Shown here: in pieces, positions 8,757 to 17,001 of the stretch
Layout of the letters: the number at the start of each line of letters is the position of its first letter
Numbering within the stretch: the first letter of the stretch is position 1
From: Endoryza sp044226045
GTDB taxonomy: Bacteria > Bacteroidota > Bacteroidia > Chitinophagales > Chitinophagaceae
DNA: 64,000 nucleotides
NCBI GenBank assembly: GCA_044226045.1
Contig: JBGAHR010000015.1
Span: 1 to 64,000, forward strand
Direction: 5' to 3'
The notes under the pieces: model-generated
What the model was told of the DNA's origin: nothing
The model's database searches: none
Seen by the model: only the letters and a program-made list of their open reading frames with translations
Made by a program: the position numbers and the translations under genes

Positions 8757-9857
8757 ATGAAGACCGCCTACACCAACGGACCCATTTTTACCGGAACAAC
8801 TATTGAAAAAGGAAAGGCGCTGCTCGTCAATGGCAGTGTTGTTGAAGCGCTGGTCGACGTAAATGAGATTTCCGACGAATACAAACGCTATGACCTGAAG
8901 GGAAATTTACTCTGCCCGGCATTTATCGATATGCAGATTTATGGGGGTAATGGAAAAATGTTTTCCCAGGAATTATCTATCGCCTCCATAGAATCAACTT
9001 ACCAATATTGTCTCAGCGGCGGTTGTGCGTACTTTATGATCACTATGGCAACCAATTCGATTGAGAAATTCCTGAAAGGAATGGAGGTGGTCGATGCCTA
9101 TTGGAATGCCGGGGGGAAAGGATTGCTGGGGCTTCACCTCGAGGGACCCTATCTCAACCCGGTAAAAAGAGGGGCTCACATTGAAAAGTTTATCAAGAAA
9201 CCAACAATGGAAGAAGTAGACCTGCTTTTAGAAAAGGGTTCCACCTCTCTCAAAATGATTACGCTCGCACCGGAATGTTGCGAAACTTCCTTCATAGAAA
9301 AATTGATCCATAAAGGAATATTGGTATCGGCAGGGCATACCAATGCCACTTACCAGCAGGCAACTGACGGGTTTAACCTGGGAATTCCGGTAGCTACTCA
9401 CCTCTTCAATGCCATGTCCGGATTACTCCATCGTGCTCCCGGAATGGTCGGCGCGATCCTGGATCACCCGACTGCGATGAGCAGCGTGGTGGCAGACGGT
9501 ATCCATGTGGATTTTGCCGCGATTCGAATTGCCAAAGCCGTAATGGGAAAAAGGCTGTTCTATATTACGGATGCCGTTACCGAAAATCTATCGGGAGAAT
9601 ATGTGCATGAGTTCAAAGGCGATCATTTTTCCCTGCCCGATGGAACCCTGTCGGGGTCTTCCTTAACGATGCTTCAATGTGTGAGGAATGGAATGAATCA
9701 CCTGGGCCTGTCACTGGAGGAATCCCTGAGAATGGCGGGAACATATCAGTCGGTGTTTATTAAGGATCGTAAGATTGGGGTGTTAGAAAAAGGTGCCGAG
9801 GCTTCATTGGTAATTCTCGATGATCAGCTGAACCAGGTTGAGATCATCGTCGCCTGA
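8757..9857 (+). CDS. nagA: N-acetylglucosamine-6-phosphate deacetylase
   Basis: Removes acetyl from GlcNAc-6-P during amino-sugar and cell-wall recycling. The 366-residue protein has the NagA motifs HLEGPYLNPVKRGAH, VSAGHTNATYQQ, ATHLFNAMSGLLHRAPG and the catalytic Asp block YITDAV. The first metal motif reads DMQIYGGNG, that is, without the HxH of other amidohydrolases, as in single-metal NagA enzymes. It is convergent with the S41 peptidase gene, with only 3 bases between the two ends. Confidence 0.92.
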   Translation: MKTAYTNGPIFTGTTIEKGKALLVNGSVVEALVDVNEISDEYKRYDLKGNLLCPAFIDMQIYGGNGKMFSQELSIASIESTYQYCLSGGCAYFMITMATNSIEKFLKGMEVVDAYWNAGGKGLLGLHLEGPYLNPVKRGAHIEKFIKKPTMEEVDLLLEKGSTSLKMITLAPECCETSFIEKLIHKGILVSAGHTNATYQQATDGFNLGIPVATHLFNAMSGLLHRAPGMVGAILDHPTAMSSVVADGIHVDFAAIRIAKAVMGKRLFYITDAVTENLSGEYVHEFKGDHFSLPDGTLSGSSLTMLQCVRNGMNHLGLSLEESLRMAGTYQSVFIKDRKIGVLEKGAEASLVILDDQLNQVEIIVA

Positions 9858-9860
9858 TTA

Positions 9861-11369
9861 TTATTGCCTGGCCATATTCTTCCGAATAATCAATTCCTTC
9901 ACTTTTTCGGATTTAGGATCTATTCCTCTGCGAATCGTCTCGACATTGGGCGCTGCTTCAATATCAGGCATCAGTCCGCGACCAGCAGCTACGGCCGCCT
10001 GATCCATCACCAGTCTGAACAATGGCAGCCTGAAACGAATACCGGTATTGGGAAGCTTTACATCGGGAATCTTCCAGGCGGTATTACCGTATGCACCACC
10101 ACCCGTCTCTTCTCCTACTATCCATACATTCTTTTGATGTTGCACTGATTTGGCAAAGATGGTTGTTGCTGAAAAAGAGTTACCACCTGTAATGATATAC
10201 ACATCCCCATTGAAATGGTTTTTCCGTTTGGGTTTGTAATAATGCTTCTCAAAATAAGTAAAATGATAAAGTCCGTCCTTCTTTTTCCGGGCTGCAAATA
10301 GCAGTGACAGGCGATAAAAGAAAAAGTTCTTGATATACTTATTGTAGTGCCCGGTTCGTCGAATGGCATACAAAGAATCGGCAATTTTGAATCGATGATC
10401 GGCTACATATTTAGTGAGAAGCGTCGACAGGTTGGGATCGCCGCCACCGTTCGCTCTCACATCAATGACCAGGTTGCGAATTTTCAACTTTCTCATTTCT
10501 CGGAAGCTGATTCGGAAAAACTTTCTCAGGCCATGACCTCTTGAGAAAGTGTTCACGGTCATATAGGCCGACGACAGGGTCGTATCTATCTGAATATTAC
10601 GATTGGCATTGAAACGAGGCATCGGAGCTGGGGCGGGCTGCGGATTCCGGGGAGAGGGTAGTTGCGTTCCTACTATCTTTCTGGCGGTATCACGAACAGG
10701 GGTAAATGACGAAACGGTTACTACTTTCTCCTGTCCGAAGGGATCGATATAGCCCACTTCAAACTTGGGCGTTATTCCATACACATTCCGGTACAGGGAC
10801 CCGAAACTGCCGCGGGAACTCATTGTCTGGTATTTTCCGATCAGTGCATTCCCGTCGGTGACCAGGTAATTTAGAAATGTGTCGGTCAGTTTTCTTGCCG
10901 GAATACCATTAATGCTCGTTACAAGAGTTCCCCTTCTTAGGATTGAGTCGCGTGGATGCAGGTTTCCGATAACAGCCAACGAATCCTGCCAAACTTTGAA
11001 ACTCAGCGGAAAAGTGCGGAGATGGGCTGTATCCAGGTATTTACTGTATTTCCGGGAAAAGCGAAGGGAAGTATGTCCGCAGCGAATTTTGGTAATCACA
11101 TTCAACAGCACATTCCTGAAAGCGGGCTCGGTCATGGAATCTGTCAACTGGGCATACCCGTTATCGAAATAATAATCCATGCTGTCTTTGGGTGTAAACC
11201 AATACAGGCTGGGGTGATATTCCTGCAGTATGTTTCTGAAGATCGTATAGTCTTGCTGAAGCGTGACCGGGTCGTATTTTTTATCCGGGTTAAATGCGCC
11301 CCGCTGGCTGGAGCAGGCCTCCAGCAAAATCCAGGCAACGATACATAAAAACGAGTACCTCTTCATCAT
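9861..11369 (-). CDS. S41 family peptidase, lipoprotein
   Basis: A C-terminal-processing-like serine peptidase of about 500 residues. A signal with lipobox (WILLEACSSQ) predicts anchoring to a membrane by the Cys. A PDZ-like middle is followed by the S41 core with YIITGGNSFSATTIFAKS, where the Ser is the expected nucleophile, and GEETGGGAYGN. The start is one of two adjacent Met codons (11369 or 11366); a further Met at 11393 would put residues before the signal peptide. It lies 30 bases downstream of thiL, so it may be cotranscribed. Substrate unknown. Confidence 0.85.
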   Translation of the reverse strand: MMKRYSFLCIVAWILLEACSSQRGAFNPDKKYDPVTLQQDYTIFRNILQEYHPSLYWFTPKDSMDYYFDNGYAQLTDSMTEPAFRNVLLNVITKIRCGHTSLRFSRKYSKYLDTAHLRTFPLSFKVWQDSLAVIGNLHPRDSILRRGTLVTSINGIPARKLTDTFLNYLVTDGNALIGKYQTMSSRGSFGSLYRNVYGITPKFEVGYIDPFGQEKVVTVSSFTPVRDTARKIVGTQLPSPRNPQPAPAPMPRFNANRNIQIDTTLSSAYMTVNTFSRGHGLRKFFRISFREMRKLKIRNLVIDVRANGGGDPNLSTLLTKYVADHRFKIADSLYAIRRTGHYNKYIKNFFFYRLSLLFAARKKKDGLYHFTYFEKHYYKPKRKNHFNGDVYIITGGNSFSATTIFAKSVQHQKNVWIVGEETGGGAYGNTAWKIPDVKLPNTGIRFRLPLFRLVMDQAAVAAGRGLMPDIEAAPNVETIRRGIDPKSEKVKELIIRKNMARQ

Positions 11370-11399
11370 AATCCGATTGTCTGCATAGCCCACCCGCTT

Positions 11400-12434
11400 T
11401 TATTTTCTGGGTTGAAAGGCATTCCAGCCCTGGGCGGTGATGGCATGTTTGCCCCCACCTTTGGTAATAATGTGTGGTGGTTCCGAGGGGTCGGTCATAT
11501 AGCCAATCACGCTTATCTGCTCGTTTAAAACGATTTTTTCATAGTCAGATTGTGACAACGTGAACAACAACTCATAATCTTCTCCGCCACTAAGTGCGCA
11601 GGCGGTGGGGTCGAGTTCAAACTTGAAGGCTGCCGCGCGGGTTGCCTCGCTAACCGGTATTTTTTCCTCATATAGTACGCAGCCAAGCTGACTCTGGCGA
11701 CATACATGAAGAATTTCCGAACTCAGCCCGTCGCTGATATCCATCATGGAAGTCGGTCGAATATCGTTCTGCTCGAGGAATTCAATGATATCCTTTCTTG
11801 CTTCCGGTTTCAATAAGCGGCCGATGACATAATCTTCGCCTTCCAAATCAGGTTGAATAGTGGGATTTTCGAGAAAGATCCGCTTTTCTCTTTCGAGGAA
11901 AAGCAGGCCGATATAGGCAGCGCCGAGGTCTCCCGAACAGCATAGCAGGTCACCTTTTTTGGCGCCCTTCCGCGTAACATATTGGTCGGGGCTCACTTCA
12001 CCTATCGCCGTAACGGATATGATAAATCCTTTTTGAGAAGAGGCCGTATCGCCCCCTACCAGGTCTACATTATACTTTTCGCAAGCAGCATATACCCCTT
12101 CGTAGAATTCTTCCAGCGATTCAACACTAAAGCGGTTGCTGATGCCCAGGCTCAGCGTAATCTGCGTAGGAGTGGCGTTCATAGCGTAGATATCGCTGAG
12201 ATTCACTATAACGCTTTTATAACCAAGATGTTTGAGTGGAGTATAGGCCAGGTCGAAATGAACCCCTTCGATGAGCAGATCGGTTGTAACGACGGTCTGC
12301 TTTCCAAAATGATCGATAACCGCCGCATCATCGCCAACTCCCACAATGGAGGAAACATTATGAAGCTCAATATTTTTGGTAAGATGTTCTATTAATCCAA
12401 ACTCGCCGAGGGTGTTAATTTCAGTTCTTTCCAT
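11400..12434 (-). CDS. thiL: Thiamine-monophosphate kinase
   Basis: Phosphorylates thiamine monophosphate to thiamine pyrophosphate, the last step of the pathway. The 344-residue protein shows GEFGLIEHLTK, the metal and ATP motif VGVGDDAAVI, TTDLLIEGVHFDL, VNLSDIYAMNATP and VGGDT, then a C-terminal DISDGLSSEI and SGGEDYELLFT. No TPP riboswitch is evident upstream. The partner downstream is the S41 peptidase, with no obvious functional link. Confidence 0.95.
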   Translation of the reverse strand: MERTEINTLGEFGLIEHLTKNIELHNVSSIVGVGDDAAVIDHFGKQTVVTTDLLIEGVHFDLAYTPLKHLGYKSVIVNLSDIYAMNATPTQITLSLGISNRFSVESLEEFYEGVYAACEKYNVDLVGGDTASSQKGFIISVTAIGEVSPDQYVTRKGAKKGDLLCCSGDLGAAYIGLLFLEREKRIFLENPTIQPDLEGEDYVIGRLLKPEARKDIIEFLEQNDIRPTSMMDISDGLSSEILHVCRQSQLGCVLYEEKIPVSEATRAAAFKFELDPTACALSGGEDYELLFTLSQSDYEKIVLNEQISVIGYMTDPSEPPHIITKGGGKHAITAQGWNAFQPRK

Positions 12435-12462
12435 GCGGCGAAGATAGTATGGATCGGGCTAC

Positions 12463-12822
12463 TTACAGCTCTTTTGTCCTTTTGGTCAATGCTTCCACAT
12501 TCTTCTTATCACTTCCAACAAATATATCTTTATCGATGATTATCACCGGTCTTTTCAAAAAAGTGTACTCCTGGAGGATATAATCCCGATAGTCGTTCTC
12601 GGTCAGTTGTTTGTCCTTGAGCTTCCATTCCTTGTATTTGAGAGCCCTCCTGCTGAACAGTGATTCATAACTACCTGTCATTTTCTTCATTTCTTCCAAT
12701 TGCTCCGGCGTAATCTTCTCAAACTTTATATCCTGCATGGGAATACCCTTTTTATCCAGTTTTGTATCTTTTAATATAGCCTGGCAGGTTGTACAATTTC
12801 CGAGATGATAGATTCTTTTCAT
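12463..12822 (-). CDS. ArsC/Spx-family thioredoxin-fold protein
   Basis: A 119-residue protein with an N-terminal CTTCQ active site and a Pro-containing loop (FLKRPVIIIDKDIFVGSD) as in the glutaredoxin-like ArsC/Spx/YffB family. The C-xx-C arrangement is closer to Spx- and MgsR-like proteins than to the single Cys of E. coli ArsC, but the RPVI loop is reductase-like. It could be a thiol reductase or a redox-responsive regulator. It is unrelated to the LMW-phosphatase-type ArsC at 53660. It reads toward thiL. Confidence 0.75.
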   Translation of the reverse strand: MKRIYHLGNCTTCQAILKDTKLDKKGIPMQDIKFEKITPEQLEEMKKMTGSYESLFSRRALKYKEWKLKDKQLTENDYRDYILQEYTFLKRPVIIIDKDIFVGSDKKNVEALTKRTKEL

Positions 12823-12976
12823 ATAGCAAACTTAACATTACTGGCCGCATTTTTGTTCTAACTTACGTAACCACCATTCCGCTTAAACTTTTCAATACAC
12901 CCTGTTCCAAGGTCAGGCTTACTTCCTGTTTTGAATAACAGCAGTGAGCAATTTATTACACATAAAGAGTACGGAC

Positions 12977-13711
12977 ATGCAAACGAAAGACGAGGTCTTC
13001 CGTCAGCCTATTACTGCTGCTTCGGATTTTCGCTTTGGCCAGTCGGTTGCGAAAGTTTTCGACGATATGGTCAACCGGTCGGTTCCCTTCTATGGAGAAA
13101 TTCAACGGATGATTGCGGAGCAGGCCGCAGATCATGCTGTGGAGGGTTCTACCGTATACGACCTGGGTTGTTCAACAGGTACCACACTGATTGGTATGGA
13201 CAGCCTGGTAAAACCGGGTATCGAATTCATTGGCCTCGACGATTCGGAAAATATGCTGGCAAAGTGCCAGGAGAAATTGAAGGAGGCCGGCATACAAAGA
13301 AAAATCTCTCTGGAAGTGGCGGATCTCAACAAAGGTCTGGGTATGCAAAACGCTTCCGTAGCGGTGCTCTGTCTTACCCTTCAATTTATCAGGCCGATCA
13401 ACCGGGAAAAATTGCTCAGAGAAATTTTGCAGGGGCTTAATCCCGGGGGTGTATTAATCCTGGTTGAAAAAATATTGGCGGAAGACAGCGATCAGAATCG
13501 TGAGTTCATAAAGTACTATTACAACTACAAAAGAAGAAACCATTACAGTGATCTTGAAATTTCTCAAAAAAGGGAAGCGCTCGAAAATGTGCTCATCCCT
13601 TACAAACTGAGTGAGAATATTTCATTACTCAGAGATGTAGGATTCGAACATTGCGAGGTCTTTTTCAAATGGTACAATTTCGCCGGACTGATCGCTTTTA
13701 AAAAGAAATAA
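12977..13711 (+). CDS. cmoA: CmoA-like carboxy-SAM synthase / class I SAM methyltransferase
   Basis: 244 residues that follow E. coli CmoA closely: DEVFRQPI near the start, VAKVFDDMVNRSVPFY, motif I VYDLGCSTGTTLIGM, LQGLNPGGVLILVEKI, a YSDLEISQKREALENV block and HCEVFFKWYNFAGLIA. CmoA turns SAM and prephenate into carboxy-SAM for wobble-uridine modification of tRNA with CmoB. No cmoB is in the window. The ATG at 12977 aligns with the CmoA start; an in-frame GTG at 12944 is less likely. The stop is followed after one base by the next start. Confidence 0.82.
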   Translation: MQTKDEVFRQPITAASDFRFGQSVAKVFDDMVNRSVPFYGEIQRMIAEQAADHAVEGSTVYDLGCSTGTTLIGMDSLVKPGIEFIGLDDSENMLAKCQEKLKEAGIQRKISLEVADLNKGLGMQNASVAVLCLTLQFIRPINREKLLREILQGLNPGGVLILVEKILAEDSDQNREFIKYYYNYKRRNHYSDLEISQKREALENVLIPYKLSENISLLRDVGFEHCEVFFKWYNFAGLIAFKKK

Positions 13712-13712
13712 C

Positions 13713-14435
13713 ATGGTCGCTATAGGAAACTTCTTCTTTCGCTATCGTAACTGGCTTTTCATTCTATTATATGCCACATTGTTTCTTCCTTCGCCAAACC
13801 TCTTCCCCGAAACTGTTTTTGGTGAAACCTATTACTATTGGCCAATAGTAATCGGGCTTGTTGTAACCATCTTGGGGCAACTTGTTCGGGGTGCCACCAT
13901 CGGACTGGCTTACATCGTTCGGGGAGGCAAGGACGGAAGGCCTTATGCCGAAGGACTGGTTACCCAGGGAATCTTCAATCATTGTAGAAATCCTCTGTAC
14001 GTGGGGAATATCCTGATGCTGTTAGGAGTGGGTATTCTGTCCAACTCTTTGTTATATGTCGGAATCATGATGCCTCTTTTTGTCTTCATTTACCAGGCTA
14101 TTGTCATAGCTGAAGAAAACTTCTTGTCTGGCAAGTTCGGGACTGCCTTTTCCGTCTACTGCCGACAGGTGAATCGCTGGATACCCCGTATAGCAGGACT
14201 TCGGAAAACTTTCCGCAGTATGTATTTTAACTGGAAGAGATGGATATTGAAAGAATACAATACGCAGTTTGTGTGGCTGAGCGGAATAACACTCATCCTC
14301 CTTTTCAAATATCCGCAACTCACCGGGGGAGATAATGATCTAAGAAATATCCTGGCGGCAGCCATTATAGGAATTCTGGGCATCGTTTATTCAATCGTCC
14401 GATACCTCAAAAAATCAGGAAAAATGCGCGAATAA
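13713..14435 (+). CDS. Membrane isoprenylcysteine/phospholipid-type methyltransferase
   Basis: A 240-residue membrane protein with about five to six hydrophobic segments. It carries the PEMT/ICMT signature GIFNHCRNPLYVGNILML followed by EENFL and FGTAFSVYCRQVNRW, which forms the SAM site at the membrane face. It starts one base after the CmoA-like gene ends, so the two are translationally coupled. That gives a soluble SAM-modifying enzyme beside a membrane methyltransferase. The C-terminal third, with two more membrane segments, is an extension beyond the minimal family. Substrate unknown. Confidence 0.82.
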   Translation: MVAIGNFFFRYRNWLFILLYATLFLPSPNLFPETVFGETYYYWPIVIGLVVTILGQLVRGATIGLAYIVRGGKDGRPYAEGLVTQGIFNHCRNPLYVGNILMLLGVGILSNSLLYVGIMMPLFVFIYQAIVIAEENFLSGKFGTAFSVYCRQVNRWIPRIAGLRKTFRSMYFNWKRWILKEYNTQFVWLSGITLILLFKYPQLTGGDNDLRNILAAAIIGILGIVYSIVRYLKKSGKMRE

Positions 14436-14446
14436 GGCCTTTTTTG

Positions 14447-14468
14447 ATCGGATTTCGTCCGATTTTGG
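14447..14468 (+). terminator. Possible weak terminator after the methyltransferase pair
   Basis: ATCGGA and TCCGAT form a 6-base stem around a TTTCG loop, followed by TTTTGG. The T run is short, so this is a weak call. Confidence 0.3.
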
Positions 14469-14537
14469 CCATTTTGAGCCTGCTTGACTGTAATAATTCC
14501 ATCTTTGTAACGACTCATTTCTTCAAACCAACAGGTT

Positions 14538-15050
14538 TTGGCAGAAACCATCAACCAGCAGGAATTTTTACAATTGATCAACACACACCAGGCTATGCTC
14601 TATAAGGTGTGCAGAGTCTATTGTAATAATGCCAGCGATCGACAGGACCTGTTCCAGGAAATCGTCATTCAATCCTGGAAAGCCTATCCAAAATTCAGAG
14701 GTGATGCCAAATTCAGCACCTGGTTATACCGCATCGCGCTTAATACCGCCATTTCGGATTTGAGAAAACAGGAAAGAAGGGTTAAACTCTCGTTTCCGGA
14801 TACCGCACCGGAAATCACCGCGGAATACACCGGCCAGGAAAAAGAAGAACAACTCAAAAACCTGTATGAAGCGATCAGCCAGCTGGGGGAGATCGAAAAA
14901 GCGATCGTGATGTTATACCTGGATGATAAAAGCTATGATGAAATGGAAGATATCCTGGGTATCAATCAAAACAACCTGCGAGTGAAGATGAACCGGATAA
15001 AAGAAAAATTAAGAAAACTCACAAAAGCTGTCGAACATGGAATTGGATAA
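14538..15050 (+). CDS. ECF RNA polymerase sigma factor
   Basis: 170 residues with sigma region 2 (DRQDLFQEIVIQSWKAYPKF, then FSTWLYRIALNTA) and region 4 (LDDKSYDEMEDILGINQNN, then MNRIKEKL). The start is a TTG at 14538; the next Met would cut into region 2. The next gene overlaps it by 14 bases and codes for a membrane protein, the usual arrangement for a sigma factor with a membrane-bound partner. Confidence 0.92.
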   Translation: MAETINQQEFLQLINTHQAMLYKVCRVYCNNASDRQDLFQEIVIQSWKAYPKFRGDAKFSTWLYRIALNTAISDLRKQERRVKLSFPDTAPEITAEYTGQEKEEQLKNLYEAISQLGEIEKAIVMLYLDDKSYDEMEDILGINQNNLRVKMNRIKEKLRKLTKAVEHGIG

Positions 15051-15642
15051 CCTGAAACAGGCCTGGAAAGATCAGGCCACAGCACCGGCAGACAAAGGCG
15101 AAGAGCAGATTTTATCCATGTTGAGGAAAAAATCGCAAAGCCCGATTGCTCGCATCAAAAGAAACCTTCGCTGGGAGTTGATTGCCGTGGTGGTCCTATA
15201 TGTTTCAACTATAGTCTACTATATCTCTGCCAATCATGGCCGTTATTGGGAGCTGGCCATCCTCTTGTTTATCGTTGGTGCAGTTTTCATTCTTTATTAC
15301 TACCAGAAAAACAAGCTGCTCAACCAGATGGAATGCGTGGTTTGCGAGGTACGGTCCAATTTGCAGCGACAGGTTAATACACTGGAAAAGTATATCCGCT
15401 TCTATTTCCTGGCAGGAGTGATCATTACCCCGATCTGTTATTTTATCACCGCCATTATTGTGGCATATAAGTCGAACTTTACCCTATCAAACAATACCGG
15501 GTTCCTGGTTTGGTTAATTGGCGTTGGCATTGTTCTGACAATCGGCCTGTATTTTCTCAATAGATGGTATGTAAACCGGCTCTATGGCCGCCATGTAAAA
15601 AAGCTCAGGAAGTTGCTCGAAGAAACCGAAGAAATAAATTAA
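15037..15642 (+). CDS. Membrane protein, probable partner of the ECF sigma factor
   Basis: 201 residues with a short cytoplasmic N-terminus (MELDNLKQAWKDQ), four predicted membrane segments in two pairs, and a charged C-terminus. MELDNLKQAWK resembles the N-terminus of small Bacteroidota proteins encoded after ECF sigma genes. No zinc-binding anti-sigma motif is visible. Its start overlaps the sigma gene, which supports an anti-sigma role by position only. Confidence 0.72.
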   Translation: MELDNLKQAWKDQATAPADKGEEQILSMLRKKSQSPIARIKRNLRWELIAVVVLYVSTIVYYISANHGRYWELAILLFIVGAVFILYYYQKNKLLNQMECVVCEVRSNLQRQVNTLEKYIRFYFLAGVIITPICYFITAIIVAYKSNFTLSNNTGFLVWLIGVGIVLTIGLYFLNRWYVNRLYGRHVKKLRKLLEETEEIN

Positions 15643-15697
15643 TACCAAACGAACCCGCCAATCATTGACATAAGAAGGGTAACAAATCAAAAATTTC

Positions 15698-15930
15698 TTC
15701 CCGCACTCGCTCCCACTCCCGATGGATAGGGAGTAATAGCATTCAAGTTGGTTGGCCGTTTGCGGTTTGCAGTTTGGGGTTTCTCTTGTCTCTTTCCCTT
15801 TCTCTTTCCGCTCCCGCTCCCACTCCCGCTCTGTTTTCCGTTTCCCTTTCCGTTTCTCTTTCTGTTTCCCTTTCCGTTTCTCTTTCCCTTTCCGTTTCCC
15901 TTTCCGTTTCCCTTTCCCTTTCTCTATCTA
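15698..15930. repeat. Pyrimidine-rich hexamer and dodecamer array
   Basis: A nearly pure pyrimidine + strand. It opens with CGCTCCCACTCCCG at about 15706, then CGCTCCCGCTCCCACTCCCG near 15808, and then about ten copies of TTTCCCTTTCCG-like units up to 15930. All three frames stay open (reads such as PFPFPFLF), an artefact of composition. It is a strong candidate for triplex-forming DNA. The rest of the 15643-16039 gap shows nothing else. Confidence 0.8.
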
Positions 15931-16039
15931 AACTAATTACCGTTAGGAAAAAATATAGTTGAATTGCCGCAAGGAATAAAGTTGATCATCATTCTTTATT
16001 CTTCTTTTCCGTAATTTCCCTTTCTAAAATTGTTTACAT

Positions 16040-16912
16040 ATGAAATCCTCGCGCCGCGACTTTATCCGGCAATCTTCCCTCCTTACTGCCGGTTTCCTGA
16101 TTAGTAAAGATGAACTGTTTAAAAAAAATACACCGATCGGTGTACAGTTATATACCCTGAGAAATGACATGGGTAAAGATCCCAGGGGTACACTTCAGAA
16201 AGTAGCCGGCCTGGGATATCAGCATGTAGAAACTTTTGGATACAACCAGGGTAAATGGTTTGGACTGACAGCAGCCGAACTGAAATCGGTACTCGATGCA
16301 AACGGATTAAAATCGCCCAGTGGTCATACATTCCCCGGGGGTATATTCCTCAAAGACGGATGGGAAGATAACTGGAAGCGCGCCGTTGAAGACGCTAAAA
16401 CCGTTGGTCAGCAATTTATCGTTATTCCCTGGCTGGAAGAACCCAATCGAAAGCCAATTGACAATTACAAGAAAATCGCCGAAGGCCTGAATAAAGCATC
16501 TGTTATCTGCAAAACAGCGGGGGGCATTGAAGTCGGCTATCACAATCACGATTTTGAATTCGCCAATTCCGATGGCCAGACAGGCTTTGACATTTTATTG
16601 AAGGAAACAGATCCGTCTGTTAAACTCGAATTGGATATATATTGGGCAGTACGGGCGGGTAAAGACCCGGTTGAATTGTTTAAAGCACATCCGGGCAGAT
16701 TTGCCATGTGGCATGTGAAAGACATGGATAAAACCGATAAGAAATTTTTCACGGAGGTGGGCAATGGAACCATCGACTTCAAGTCGATTTTCGCCAAGGC
16801 CAAACTTAGCGGAATGAAGTATTTCTATGTAGAACAGGATGTGTGCCCCGGTCCTCCAATGGATAGTATTGCAAAAAGCTACGATTATCTGAGGAAAAAC
16901 ATTGTGAAGTAA
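16040..16912 (+). CDS. Sugar phosphate isomerase/epimerase, Tat-exported TIM barrel
   Basis: A 290-residue xylose-isomerase-like TIM barrel with a twin-arginine signal (SSRRDFIRQSSLLTAGFL). Metal-binding positions are suggested by EVGYHNHDFEF, LELDIYWAV, WHVKDMDK and YVEQDVCPG. Members of this family act on sugar or inositol derivatives; the substrate is not clear. The next gene is also Tat-exported, so the pair probably works in the periplasm on the same carbohydrate route. Confidence 0.88.
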   Translation: MKSSRRDFIRQSSLLTAGFLISKDELFKKNTPIGVQLYTLRNDMGKDPRGTLQKVAGLGYQHVETFGYNQGKWFGLTAAELKSVLDANGLKSPSGHTFPGGIFLKDGWEDNWKRAVEDAKTVGQQFIVIPWLEEPNRKPIDNYKKIAEGLNKASVICKTAGGIEVGYHNHDFEFANSDGQTGFDILLKETDPSVKLELDIYWAVRAGKDPVELFKAHPGRFAMWHVKDMDKTDKKFFTEVGNGTIDFKSIFAKAKLSGMKYFYVEQDVCPGPPMDSIAKSYDYLRKNIVK

Positions 16913-17001
16913 GCTACGAAAAGGATATTCTATTGCCAGTGAAAGAAGTTCGATCGTACCCTCTTTCCATAACTGTATATTTCTAACGAAAACCATAATA
17001 T

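Noticed and set aside
12931..13440. A 169-codon frame overlapping the CmoA-like gene
   Set aside because: A shifted reading of the same DNA; the other frame matches CmoA throughout.
15748..15962. Two overlapping open frames in the pyrimidine tract
   Set aside because: They encode only repeats of Leu, Phe, Pro, Ser and Val from the simple repeat; all frames stay open because of composition.
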